Assembly (NCBI GenBank): GCA_014800245.1
Contig: JAAVGM010000006.1
Coordinates: 45,803 to 109,802, forward strand
DNA from: Bacteroidales bacterium
GTDB taxonomy: Bacteria; Bacteroidota; Bacteroidia; Bacteroidales; Muribaculaceae
DNA: 64,000 bases
Direction of reading: 5' to 3'
The position numbers and the translations under genes are program-made. Shown here one piece after another: positions 16,775 through 25,089 of this stretch. Positions within the stretch are counted from its first letter, which is position 1. Each line of letters starts with the position of its first letter. Under the pieces are notes generated by a model. That model was not told the origin of the DNA, ran no database searches, and saw nothing but the letters and a program-made list of their open reading frames with translations.

Positions 16775-16858
16775 TTATTTTCCTTTCTTTTAGGGCCGAA
16801 TGAATGCCGAATCTTATGTTTCAGCCTCCACTCCTGCCGTTATTTTAAAGTTAAAGCG

Positions 16859-16866
16859 CAAATTTA
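16859..16866 (-). promoter_or_regulatory. Possible -7 box for the hypothetical - cyclophilin - DUF349 operon
   Basis: TAAATTTG on the minus strand fits TAnnTTTG. No clear -33 element. It lies 14 bases from a -7 box on the other strand, so the two divergent promoters would overlap. Confidence 0.4.
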
Positions 16867-16879
16867 CGAAAATATTTTT

Positions 16880-16887
16880 TAATTTTG
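16880..16887 (+). promoter_or_regulatory. Possible -7 box for the cytidylate-kinase-like gene
   Basis: TAATTTTG fits TAnnTTTG; no clear TTTG at the right distance upstream. About 70 bases before the start codon. Confidence 0.45.
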
Positions 16888-16956
16888 TAAATGATTAAGG
16901 CAGTTTTTGCTGTTTTAACGCTTTAATTTTATTTTGAAAACAATATTTTACCATAA

Positions 16957-17592
16957 ATGGATAATTTCATCATAGTCATTGGTCGCCAATTCGGATGTGG
17001 AGGAAGAAAGATCGGACGCAAGATTGCAGAGGCTTTCAATATCCCCTATTACGATAAGACCCTCCTTTCAAAAGCCGCTGAGGAATGTGGGATGGATCCG
17101 GAAATTTTTAGAGCCGTGGATGAGAAACGCCCCTCTTTCCTCAGAAATTTCTTGGGGCTCAGCTGCGGCACATCAACCGCTCCCTGCACTCCGGGATCCT
17201 TCTCTCATCTCGGTCCGGGGTCGCTTGCTCCCGAATCCCTTTATGACGCGCAGTCGGAGGTGATTCGCTCAATTTGCCGCCAGGGAAGCTGCGTCATCGT
17301 GGGGCGCACTGCCGATTATGTGATGCGTCATCATCCGGGGCTGATATCAATATTTATCCAGGCTCCTATCGAGCATCGAGTGAAGGAGATTATCGACCGA
17401 AAGGATGCAAAATCGGAAGTAGAGGCTTCGGCTTTGGCTAAAAAACACGACAAGGAGCGCGAAAGCTATTATAATTACTTCACAAATCGCTCATGGGGAA
17501 CTGCCGGAAATTATCACCTCTGTTTCGACTCTTCACGTTTCGATGCGGATGCTATAATTGCTCTCCTTAAATCTTACATCGGGAAAAGATAA
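16957..17592 (+). CDS. Cytidylate kinase-like family protein
   Basis: A 211-residue P-loop protein of the Cytidylate_kin2 family (AAA_17-like). The P-loop is GRQFGCGGRKIG near residue 9, a glycine-rich loop with Gly in place of the usual final Gly-Lys-Ser/Thr order. The family start IIVIGRQFGCGGRKIGR and the later block GSCVIVGRTADYVMR followed by RVKEIIDRK are typical. It is distinct from the true Cmk of CMP phosphorylation; members are common in Bacteroidales and the substrate is not established. It ends 90 bases before the next gene, and its upstream region contains overlapping divergent promoters. Confidence 0.88.
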   Translation: MDNFIIVIGRQFGCGGRKIGRKIAEAFNIPYYDKTLLSKAAEECGMDPEIFRAVDEKRPSFLRNFLGLSCGTSTAPCTPGSFSHLGPGSLAPESLYDAQSEVIRSICRQGSCVIVGRTADYVMRHHPGLISIFIQAPIEHRVKEIIDRKDAKSEVEASALAKKHDKERESYYNYFTNRSWGTAGNYHLCFDSSRFDADAIIALLKSYIGKR

Positions 17593-17682
17593 TAAGCGCT
17601 GGCAATAAGAAATTTTAGTGGGTGGAGCATAAACCTTTTCATATCTTTTTGTTTTTTAATAGTAAATTTAAATTTTAAGATT

Positions 17683-18411
17683 ATGAAAAAGGTTATCTAT
17701 TTTATCTGTTATGTTGTAGGGTTGCTGTTAGGCGCAGGGATCTTGATATTCAATTATCAAGCTTTGGATAAGAGTCCGGATGTGCTGAATATATTGATGA
17801 TTGCGGTTGGTGTCCTGTTCATTGTCCCCGCATTGATTCAGCTTATCTCCCTGCTGTTTCCGAAAAAGGATGAATTTGGCAATATTCTCCCCCATAAATG
17901 GTATTCCACGATTGTAGCTATTCTGGCTCTCCTATGGGGTATTTATATGCTTATCTTCCCGTTGGGCTATGACGATTCGCTCAGCATATCTCTGGGCATA
18001 TCCCTTATGCTTGCGGGTCTGGCTCAGATTGTATGGATTGTAAGATCTTCAGAATCCACATTCCTGCGTTTCATTATTCCGATTCTCACAATTGCTGTGG
18101 GCGTGATCGATCTTACGGTGTTCAATCATTATCCTGATGAAATTCATGGCGCTCAGACGGCTGCAATCATCTCAGGCATAATGATGATAATTTGGGGCGT
18201 AAACGGATTCTTCTCACTTCGCTCAAAAAGAGTGATCGCCGCCGGACATAAGGCTGAAAAAGAGGAACGCAAGACTGTGAAAGAAGAGCGCAAAGCTGCT
18301 AAGGAAGAGGCCAAGCAACAAGCCAAAGCTCTGGAAGAGAGTCCTGCAGCGCCTGAAGAAGGCAAAAAAGAGGAGAGTTCGGAGCCTAAGGCAGATTCCA
18401 AGACTGAATAA
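17683..18411 (+). CDS. HdeD/DUF308-like membrane protein with charged tail
   Basis: A 242-residue inner-membrane protein with six predicted helices in three pairs, like HdeD/DUF308 proteins: VIYFICYVVGLLLGAGILIF, ILMIAVGVLFIVPALIQLI, WYSTIVAILALLWGIYMLIF and so on. HdeD helps acid resistance in E. coli, but the family is broad and the role here is not known. The last 60 residues are cytoplasmic, nearly all Glu, Lys and Ala (KEERKAAKEEAKQQAKALEE), probably one long helix. It stops only 5 bases before the rnpB promoter. Confidence 0.8.
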   Translation: MKKVIYFICYVVGLLLGAGILIFNYQALDKSPDVLNILMIAVGVLFIVPALIQLISLLFPKKDEFGNILPHKWYSTIVAILALLWGIYMLIFPLGYDDSLSISLGISLMLAGLAQIVWIVRSSESTFLRFIIPILTIAVGVIDLTVFNHYPDEIHGAQTAAIISGIMMIIWGVNGFFSLRSKRVIAAGHKAEKEERKTVKEERKAAKEEAKQQAKALEESPAAPEEGKKEESSEPKADSKTE

Positions 18412-18415
18412 TTTC

Positions 18416-18446
18416 TTGCAAAAGCGAAATATAATAAGTAATTTTG
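18416..18446 (+). promoter_or_regulatory. Promoter of rnpB
   Basis: TTG (18416-18418), exactly 20 bases, then TAATTTTG (18439-18446). The predicted start point, about 18450-18453, agrees with the first paired base of the RNA at 18451. Confidence 0.85.
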
Positions 18447-18450
18447 TATC

Positions 18451-18836
18451 GCAGAATTGAGGTCTGTCGCTGCGGATAGCGGTTTTGGCTGCTATCCGGA
18501 GAGGAAAGTCCGGGCAACAGAGAGCACCGCATTTCTTAACGGGAAGCCGGCGGCAACGTCGGGGCAAGTGTGACAGAAAACAACCGCCTCCACTACTATT
18601 CGTGTCATATGCCTGTGGAGGTAAGGGTGAAAAGGCGGGGTAAGAGCCCACCGGCTCCGGTGGCAACATCGGAGGCCGCACATCCTGCGGGTTGCAAGGC
18701 CAAATATACCGGCAGCTAAGGATTGCTCGTCCATTGCCGGGGGGTAGGCTGCTTCAGACGTCGGGCGACCGACGCCGTAGATAAATGACAGACACCGGTT
18801 TCGGCCGGCACATAACCCGGCTTATATCTTTTCTGC
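18451..18836 (+). ncRNA. rnpB: RNase P RNA, bacterial class A
   Basis: Catalytic RNA that removes 5' leaders from tRNA precursors. The universal blocks are all present in order: GAGGAAAGTCCGGGC near 18501, ACAGAAAACAACCGCC near 18572, the GGTAAGGGTGAAAAGG block near 18620 followed by GGTAAGAGCCCACCG, and AGATAAATGACAGACACC near 18779. The ends are set by pairing of GCAGAA (18451-18456) with TTCTGC (18831-18836), which forms helix P1. About 386 nt, a normal length. It has its own promoter and terminator. The opposite strand shows long frames here that are artefacts of the structured RNA. Confidence 0.96.
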
Positions 18837-18843
18837 ATTCTCC

Positions 18844-18894
18844 AACGGATTCAGATCGCTTCAACTTTTAGCTATCTGAATCCGTTATTATTTT
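18844..18894 (+). terminator. Terminator of rnpB
   Basis: Perfect 13-bp stem (18844-18856 with 18874-18886), followed by ATTATTTTAT. Lies 8 bases after the RNA's 3' end. Confidence 0.85.
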
Positions 18895-18941
18895 ATATCC
18901 AACTATTAATCCATTTCACCAACCATAAATCCATATTGACT

Positions 18942-20396
18942 ATGAAAAAAAACAATGATAATTCCACTTCTTCCACGCCCCCTAAGGATGCTTCCCCTTC
19001 CGAAGCGAACTCCGCTCCTGCAAAAGAAAGCTTCTTCACAAGATGGTATAATAAGATATATGCATTCGTGATGTATTGTATTTCGGGAGTATGGAACGAC
19101 CCCCGAACCACCTTCAAGGTCCGTTTAATAAAGACTATGAATCTTTCGGTCAGCTCGTTCATGGACCGCGGCCTGCAGATCCGCTCAATGGCTCTGACCT
19201 ATTACACTGTGCTGTCGCTCGTGCCGGCGCTCGCACTCCTTGTGGCCATTGGCCGCGGATTCGGGATGAGCGAAACGATGCAAGGCGAGCTTTACAATAT
19301 GTTCCCTTCGCAATCAAAAGTGATATCCACTTGTCTGAAGTTCGTTGATTCTTATCTTAATGAAGCAACGCAAGGGGTATTCGTAGGCGTGGGTATCGTG
19401 ATGTTGCTTTGGACCATCATTTCGCTGCTCTCATACATTGAGGATGCTTTCAATACAATCTGGGATATAAAAGAGGGACGATCTCTTTATCAGAAACTCA
19501 CTGATTATATTGCCATCTGTCTGATCATCCCGGTGTTGATGCTTTGCTCTTCGGGTGTGAATATCTTCATGTCAACCACTATTCAGGAGAAACTTGACCT
19601 GCCATTCCTTAGCGCGGGGATAAATATAATCTTGGAAACAGTTCCACTTGTTTTGGCATGGATGGCCTTCTCTTTCTCATATTATCTTATTCCGACCACG
19701 AAAGTGGAATTGAAATACGCTCTGATTGCCGGTGCTATTTCTGCCTTATGCTTCGAGATTCTGCAAATGCTCTTCGTGAACGGTCAGATCTATGTATCTA
19801 AATATAATGCCATATATGGTTCATTCTCCTTCCTCCCCTTGATGCTTGTATGGCTTCAGCTGTCGTGGATGATTCTACTTGCGGGATGTGTGTTGACCTA
19901 TTCGCTGCAGAATGTTTTCACATTCAATTTCCTTGGAGATGTGGGTCAGGTTTCAAATCAGAGTTGGCATAATATAGGGTTGATCACTATGTGTGTGATT
20001 GTAAAGAGATTTATTAACGAACAAACTCCCCTTTCGAAGAAAGAGCTTGCTGTGCAATACAATCTTCCGGTGCGACTCGTGAATCGGGTGGCCGACAAGC
20101 TCTTGCAAGCGAAACTGATATATGAAATCAAGATTGATGACAACAAGGAGGGGTTAGGGCCGGCAGTGGAAGTGTCGGAGCTGACATTAGGTCGTTTCTA
20201 CCGTGATTTCAATTTAGCGGGCAACCACAACATCATCCCGGATTTTGATGTGATCTATGCCGATATGCTCCGTATAATCCGACCTCTTGCAGAAAATTCA
20301 TTCCGCGACTACAATCAGGTTCTCATTAAGGATATCCCCCTCCCCTCGCCGGAAGAGATCCATAAAATATTGGTAAAGGATGAGGTGAAGGGATAA
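18942..20396 (+). CDS. YihY/UPF0761 family membrane protein
   Basis: A 484-residue inner-membrane protein of the YihY (formerly RNase BN, misnamed) family. After a Ser/Pro-rich cytoplasmic start come six hydrophobic helices typical of the family (MALTYYTVLSLVPALALLVA, FVGVGIVMLLWTIISLLSYI, PLMLVWLQLSWMILLAGCVL). The last 150 residues are soluble with a winged-helix look (LSKKELAVQYNLPVRLVNRV, then DKLLQAKLIYEI), as seen in longer Bacteroidota members. Transport function is not established. Start ATG 18942; a TTG two codons upstream is possible. Begins 48 bases after the rnpB terminator. Confidence 0.88.
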   Translation: MKKNNDNSTSSTPPKDASPSEANSAPAKESFFTRWYNKIYAFVMYCISGVWNDPRTTFKVRLIKTMNLSVSSFMDRGLQIRSMALTYYTVLSLVPALALLVAIGRGFGMSETMQGELYNMFPSQSKVISTCLKFVDSYLNEATQGVFVGVGIVMLLWTIISLLSYIEDAFNTIWDIKEGRSLYQKLTDYIAICLIIPVLMLCSSGVNIFMSTTIQEKLDLPFLSAGINIILETVPLVLAWMAFSFSYYLIPTTKVELKYALIAGAISALCFEILQMLFVNGQIYVSKYNAIYGSFSFLPLMLVWLQLSWMILLAGCVLTYSLQNVFTFNFLGDVGQVSNQSWHNIGLITMCVIVKRFINEQTPLSKKELAVQYNLPVRLVNRVADKLLQAKLIYEIKIDDNKEGLGPAVEVSELTLGRFYRDFNLAGNHNIIPDFDVIYADMLRIIRPLAENSFRDYNQVLIKDIPLPSPEEIHKILVKDEVKG

Positions 20397-20462
20397 AAGA
20401 TAATAGAAACTTGTACTGTACATAAAATTCATTGTTTCGTTATAATTATTAGAAAAATTCAT

Positions 20463-20470
20463 TAACTTTG
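20463..20470 (+). promoter_or_regulatory. -7 box for the AAA-ATPase/nuclease-like gene
   Basis: TAACTTTG fits TAnnTTTG, 26 bases before the start codon. No good -33 element at the expected distance. Confidence 0.55.
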
Positions 20471-20495
20471 CAATAAGTAAGTACAAAACCGACTG

Positions 20496-22094
20496 ATGAA
20501 TAAAATCATATATCCAATTTCAACATCCAGCTTCCGCACCATCAGAGAAAAAGGATGGTTTTATGTTGATAAGACCGACTTTATCTATCGTATGGCTACC
20601 GAAGGACAATACTATTTCCTAAGTCGCCCTCGTAGATTCGGGAAAAGTCTTCTTGTCTCTGCTATGGAAGCTTATTTTCTTGGAAAAAAGGATCTTTTCG
20701 AAGGTCTGAAGATTTCTGAATTGGAAAAAGATTGGATAGAATACGCTGTCTTACATCTCGACTTATCAGCCGGAGATATGTCGTCAGCTGAAGGATTGAT
20801 CGCCAGATTGGAGTTTGATCTTCATAATTGGGAAGAGAAATACGGAAGCAATGATGCTGAAACCACTCTCGCCACTCGTTTTCAAGGGATAATTCGCAGA
20901 GCAGCCCAACAGACAGGGAAAGGAGTGGTAGTGCTGATTGATGAATATGATAATCCTCTATTCTCCACAATTGAGAATAAAACGGAAAATGAAGAGATAA
21001 GAAATTTGTTAAAAGGGATTTATTCAATACTAAAGGCGGAATCTGACAATATTCGTTTCTGTTTTCTTACGGGCATCACAAGATTCAGCAAGATGTCGGT
21101 ATTCAGCGGATTGAATAATCTCAATGACATCACTTTGACTCCGGGCTATTCTGGTATATGCGGAATCACAGCATGTGAATTGCAGGATGCCTGCAAAGAT
21201 GGTGTCGCCACGGTGGCAGATAAAAACAATATCTCGATTCATACTGCTCTGGATCAACTTAAGGAGATGTATGATGGCTATCACTTTGGCGATATTAATT
21301 TGGATATATTCAATCCATATAGCTTGATGCATGTCTTTACGGAAGGGCAGATAAAAGCTTATTGGTTTGTCAGCGGCACATCTCAATTCCTTTGGAAAAG
21401 AATTGTGAGCCATGCTGATCGGAGGTTGCTGACAAGAATGCTCTATCCTATTCTGAGCGATACGGATTTAGGAGCCACAGAAGATGACGGATTAAGTCTT
21501 TCAGGACTCCTTTTTCAAACAGGCTATCTCACCATTAAAAGCTATATTCCCGAAATAAGCTCCTACCGTTTAGGAATACCCAATTCTGAAGTGAGGGAAG
21601 GTATATTGAAAGGATTATTGCCTCTCGCCTCCCGTCAGGATTCCGAGGCTGCGAATGATGATTTGTATCAATTGCGCACATACGCTTCTCAAGGGGAGGT
21701 GGACAACATGATCTCTTATCTTAAAAGCTTTTTAGCGGGAATTTCATATCGGTTGACCAAAAAAGAACCGGAAATATATTATGAAAATAATCTTTTCCTT
21801 ATTTTCAGTTTGATAGGGATTGACACACAGGTTGAGATGAACTCATCCAACGGCCGTATGGATATTATGATGAGGAGTGGAAACTATCTCTATATAATAG
21901 AATTAAAAAGAGATGGGAGTGCCGATGAAGCACTCCGACAGATAAATGAAAAAGATTACGCCCGTCAATTTGCAAAGGAGCAAATGAAGGATACCGATCT
22001 TAAAATCATATCAATCGGCATCAATTTCTCTTCGGAAAAGAGAAATATCGAGGCGTGGAAATATGAAATACTTCAGGCTTCGGCCATTAAATAA
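20496..22094 (+). CDS. AAA-ATPase-like protein with C-terminal PD-(D/E)XK domain
   Basis: A 532-residue protein of the AAA-ATPase-like (PF09820) plus PDDEXK_9 (PF08011) type, found in many lineage-specific copies in Bacteroidota and other anaerobes. The start (YPISTSSFRTIREKGWFYVD, KTDFIYRM) and the P-loop-like SRPRRFGKSLLVSAM are diagnostic; the Walker B-type block is VVVLIDEYDNPL. The C-terminus has the nuclease-like core: Asp in GRMDIMM and ELK in YLYIIELKRDGS. Function is unproved; mobile-element and defence links have been suggested for the family. It stands alone with its own promoter, next to a conserved rnpB-yihY block, so it may be a late insertion. Confidence 0.9.
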   Translation: MNKIIYPISTSSFRTIREKGWFYVDKTDFIYRMATEGQYYFLSRPRRFGKSLLVSAMEAYFLGKKDLFEGLKISELEKDWIEYAVLHLDLSAGDMSSAEGLIARLEFDLHNWEEKYGSNDAETTLATRFQGIIRRAAQQTGKGVVVLIDEYDNPLFSTIENKTENEEIRNLLKGIYSILKAESDNIRFCFLTGITRFSKMSVFSGLNNLNDITLTPGYSGICGITACELQDACKDGVATVADKNNISIHTALDQLKEMYDGYHFGDINLDIFNPYSLMHVFTEGQIKAYWFVSGTSQFLWKRIVSHADRRLLTRMLYPILSDTDLGATEDDGLSLSGLLFQTGYLTIKSYIPEISSYRLGIPNSEVREGILKGLLPLASRQDSEAANDDLYQLRTYASQGEVDNMISYLKSFLAGISYRLTKKEPEIYYENNLFLIFSLIGIDTQVEMNSSNGRMDIMMRSGNYLYIIELKRDGSADEALRQINEKDYARQFAKEQMKDTDLKIISIGINFSSEKRNIEAWKYEILQASAIK

Positions 22095-22123
22095 GTAGCT
22101 ACTTATATCTCTGATTGAAGTTT

Positions 22124-22510
22124 TCACTCCTTTCTCCCCAAAAGATACAGAGCGAGATCAAATATATTCAGGGAAATGAAAACCGATCCGCCTACTATGA
22201 TGGTCAATGCTATGGGAAGGTAATTTGCGGCAAGCAAGCTAACGAATGATCCGGGATGAAGGCCGGCTTGTATCCCTTTTACAGCCTCCCCTATGGCCGG
22301 GAGAAACATAGAGAACAGCAAACCGAACAAAAATCCCACTGACGCTGCTATTATCACCGCTTTTCGATTCTTTCTCTGCAACTCAAGATTGTGTTTCTTA
22401 ACCAACTCCACCGAATCCATGTTGCTTTTAAGCCGCGACATGAATTGGAAATCGTTGGAAAGCTCCGGATCAAAATTATTGAATAATTCTCTTATTGATT
22501 TATCCTCCAT
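22124..22510 (-). CDS. Small membrane protein, probably regulator of the adjacent ECF sigma factor
   Basis: 128 residues: a soluble N-terminal third (MEDKSIRELFNNFDPELSND), then two or three hydrophobic helices (VIIAASVGFLFGLLFSMFLP, YLPIALTIIVGGSVFISLNI). It directly follows the sigma factor gene (10-base gap), and its cytoplasmic N-terminus plus membrane anchor fits an anti-sigma factor. No sequence similarity to a named anti-sigma family is recognised, so this role is inference from position. Confidence 0.65.
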   Translation of the reverse strand: MEDKSIRELFNNFDPELSNDFQFMSRLKSNMDSVELVKKHNLELQRKNRKAVIIAASVGFLFGLLFSMFLPAIGEAVKGIQAGLHPGSFVSLLAANYLPIALTIIVGGSVFISLNIFDLALYLLGRKE

Positions 22511-22520
22511 ACTAATCTAA

Positions 22521-22994
22521 TTATTTCATCAAATCCCTAAGATGCATTCTCCCTCTCGACAGATGTTTCTTCACCGCATCTTGCGACACATTCTCAATCT
22601 CGGCAATCTCTTTTACAGAGTAACCCTCCATATAGAATAATATGATAGATGTCCTCTCGGTTGCCGACAATCTGTCAAGAGCCGCATATAAAGCTTGGTA
22701 ACGGAATGCAGAATCTGTGGCTTCCTGTGCCGGAACCTCTTCCGCAGCTCCATATCCTTCCGTTTTCTTCGCAGATCGACGATAATTAAGAAAGGTGTTA
22801 TACCCGATTCTGTAAATCCAGGATGTAAATTTATCCGCATCTCTGAACCCCTCGCTGGAAAGATAAGCTTTTATCAACGACTCTTGAGCAATATCATCTG
22901 CGAGCTGGGAGTCGCCGCAGCAAAGGGCCACAAGGAAGCGTCGGAACGCTCTTTGTGTGCCCTCCACGTGCGTAATGAAATCCTCACGTGTCAT
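22521..22994 (-). CDS. RNA polymerase sigma-70 factor, ECF type
   Basis: 157-residue ECF sigma factor. Region 2 runs through DDIAQESLIKAYLSSEGFRD and FTSWIYRIGYNTFLNYRR; region 4 is a helix-turn-helix (LSATERTSIILFYMEGYSVK, EIAEIENVSQDAVKKHLSRG). The two regions are joined by an acidic linker. It lies between a DUF6249 membrane protein gene (12-base gap) and another small membrane protein gene, a three-gene layout common in Bacteroidales. Target promoters are unknown. Confidence 0.94.
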   Translation of the reverse strand: MTREDFITHVEGTQRAFRRFLVALCCGDSQLADDIAQESLIKAYLSSEGFRDADKFTSWIYRIGYNTFLNYRRSAKKTEGYGAAEEVPAQEATDSAFRYQALYAALDRLSATERTSIILFYMEGYSVKEIAEIENVSQDAVKKHLSRGRMHLRDLMK

Positions 22995-23006
22995 TAGAAA
23001 CCAACC

Positions 23007-23426
23007 TTATCTAATTTCAGACTTATCATTCTCCACCTGTTTGCGCGTCACGAAATAGACAATAATATAACTTACGCCTACTGCAAAGGATATAAATCCC
23101 ATCATCATTGGCATAACCACAGGATCGGCCGCAGGGTCTGACCCATTTACCTTATTAAATAAACCGACTATCACGAGACCGATTCCGATGAGGGTGAACA
23201 TACATCCTCGCAGCAGACGGAGGTTGAGAAGCTCAAGAGGTGTGCGAGGAGTTTTTTTGAGCGACTCTGCCAATTTATCGGCATCGATATTATTATTGGC
23301 CTCGATTGCCTTGATTATAATGTTCGAACGCATACGCGCGGCATTATTCTTATAGAGAAAGACAATCAGAACAATTGCCACAGGCATCACGCAGCAGATG
23401 AAGATAGGTAAAAGTATTTGTTGCAT
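23007..23426 (-). CDS. DUF6249-like membrane protein
   Basis: 139 residues with one N-terminal helix (ILLPIFICCVMPVAIVLIVF), a soluble loop (NNIDADKLAESLKKTPRTPL) and two C-terminal helices. The pattern agrees with DUF6249 proteins that sit beside ECF sigma factors in Bacteroidota. Probably a membrane sensor or accessory to the sigma factor made from the same transcript; the role is inference. Confidence 0.72.
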   Translation of the reverse strand: MQQILLPIFICCVMPVAIVLIVFLYKNNAARMRSNIIIKAIEANNNIDADKLAESLKKTPRTPLELLNLRLLRGCMFTLIGIGLVIVGLFNKVNGSDPAADPVVMPMMMGFISFAVGVSYIIVYFVTRKQVENDKSEIR

Positions 23427-23535
23427 AATATTTATTTTTAGTAGTTATTATTTCATTCGTTTGAGACATCTCGACTATAAGACACAGCCGGAATAAGAAA
23501 GGTGACATCTAAATGAAATTTTTTTACATACACCA

Positions 23536-23567
23536 CGAAAAAGGCCGACTCAAGCAGAGCCGGCCTT
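23536..23567 (-). terminator. Terminator of the glycogen operon
   Basis: 11-bp stem with one mismatch (23541-23551 with 23557-23567), 5-base loop, and a T-run on the minus strand. Located 26 bases after the GH57 gene. Confidence 0.8.
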
Positions 23568-23592
23568 CTATCTTATCATATGCTACACGAAT

Positions 23593-25017
23593 TTATTTCG
23601 CAGCCTTAGCTTTTTTTGTTGTCGTTTTTTTAGCAGCCGGCTTGCGAGTGCCTTTTTTCTTAGGCTCCTCCTCCACTACTACCAACTCTTCTGATACAGG
23701 CGCATCGTCCTCATCGGAATTCTCAATGTTGGTGCGCATGGATTTCACCTCCTTCTTCAAAGAATCAATCTCTGAAGCCTGATTACGGATGGTGAGAAGA
23801 AGCGAATTGAGCTCCTCATTATCGATACTCTCAGGGAACTGCTCTTCTACTCTCACAAGGAAATCGGCAAGAACGTTCATATAGTTGGTGAACGCAGCGA
23901 AGGGAGAATCATACGGACTGAATGCAGCATGATCCGCTCCGTCGGCCATGTTCTTTGTGCTCATATAGTAGAAATGGTCGCTGCTCTGGAGATACTCCCA
24001 ATCTTGTTTTAGACGACGATCGGAACACATATTCACACGTTCTGCCACGCCGTAAAGCTTATTTAACGCCTCTCTCTGGAGTTCGTTACCTTTCCAAGCT
24101 GAAACATCGCGAGCTTCATCGATATCAGAGATAGGATAAGGAATACTGAGCTCTCCTACCGGCTTCAGCTTAGCCACAACATCGGAAGGCGTGGTGAATT
24201 CCACCCCGCTCTCCTTGCCGAATGCAGGAAGAGCCTTCATGAAGTCGAAGATGCCGGTGTAGCCGGGAAGGAATGACCCGAATGTATCCATGCTCAAATA
24301 TAGGTTGATCACCTGCTCCTCCTCGGGAAGAGATGCTATCCATCGGATATATTTATCAGCTGTCAAAGGATACTCATCCCACTCGGGATTGTTGAAGTTG
24401 CGAGAGATATCCTCTGCCAACTTATCGTTTGTGAGAAGAAGCTTGAGGTCGGGAGCTGTTGCCGCGCTATATACATAGTTAGGCGACTTCCATCCAAGAA
24501 TATGCTTGGCGCCGTCAGTAACAGCCGTATTGAAGCCCATGCTCTTGATGAGGAGCGCGATATCATCATCATAGATAAGCTCTGTATTGGCAAACACTGT
24601 GGGACGCTTTCCGAAGAGCGACTGGATGAGGTCGTCGTGCATCTTCACTTCTCTGAGGAATTCCTCAGGATCTTCGAGAGATGCCAATGAATGCGCATAT
24701 GTGCCGGAAAGGAACTCAACGCAACCTGTATCGGCAAGCTGACGCAATTTGTCGATAAACTCCGGCACATACATCTGAAGCTGCTCTATGGCTGTGCCGG
24801 AGATGCAGATTGAACATTTAAATCCTCCGTTGGTTTTCTTGATCATATCAAGAAGAGTGTCGGCCATGGGGATATAGGAGGTATTGGCCAAACGGGTGAT
24901 GATATCGTCGTCGGCGAAATCATCATAATAGTAATGGTCGTTACCGATATCAAAGAAGCGGTAACGTTTCAGACGGTAAGGCTGATGTATTGTGAAATAG
25001 AAACAAACTGATTTCAT
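23593..25017 (-). CDS. Glycoside hydrolase family 57 protein (alpha-amylase/glucanotransferase-like)
   Basis: Cytosolic GH57-type protein, expected to act on alpha-1,4-glucans such as glycogen. Family features: start FYFTIHQPYRLKRYRFFDIG, then GNDHYYYDDFADDD, and FANTELIYDDDIA with a Glu where the GH57 nucleophile is expected. The region for the acid/base Asp reads NLYLSMDTFGSF, where I would expect a DYETFGEH-like motif, so activity may be altered. After residue 400 a coiled coil and a Lys/Ala/Thr tail (KKTTTKKAKAAK) follow. Third gene of debranching enzyme - GT4 - GH57. ATG 25017 gives the family start; ATG 25044 would add nine residues. Confidence 0.87.
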   Translation of the reverse strand: MKSVCFYFTIHQPYRLKRYRFFDIGNDHYYYDDFADDDIITRLANTSYIPMADTLLDMIKKTNGGFKCSICISGTAIEQLQMYVPEFIDKLRQLADTGCVEFLSGTYAHSLASLEDPEEFLREVKMHDDLIQSLFGKRPTVFANTELIYDDDIALLIKSMGFNTAVTDGAKHILGWKSPNYVYSAATAPDLKLLLTNDKLAEDISRNFNNPEWDEYPLTADKYIRWIASLPEEEQVINLYLSMDTFGSFLPGYTGIFDFMKALPAFGKESGVEFTTPSDVVAKLKPVGELSIPYPISDIDEARDVSAWKGNELQREALNKLYGVAERVNMCSDRRLKQDWEYLQSSDHFYYMSTKNMADGADHAAFSPYDSPFAAFTNYMNVLADFLVRVEEQFPESIDNEELNSLLLTIRNQASEIDSLKKEVKSMRTNIENSDEDDAPVSEELVVVEEEPKKKGTRKPAAKKTTTKKAKAAK

Positions 25018-25089
25018 ATTCTTAATTTCTTTTGAGGTTTGCATTTTTTATACGGTCTTTGCCGAGGATGGCCACACCGTAAGATTAAT

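Noticed and set aside
18223..18734. Minus-strand frames across rnpB and the end of the HdeD-like gene
   Set aside because: They cover the structured RNase P RNA, which explains the openness; no family match by eye.
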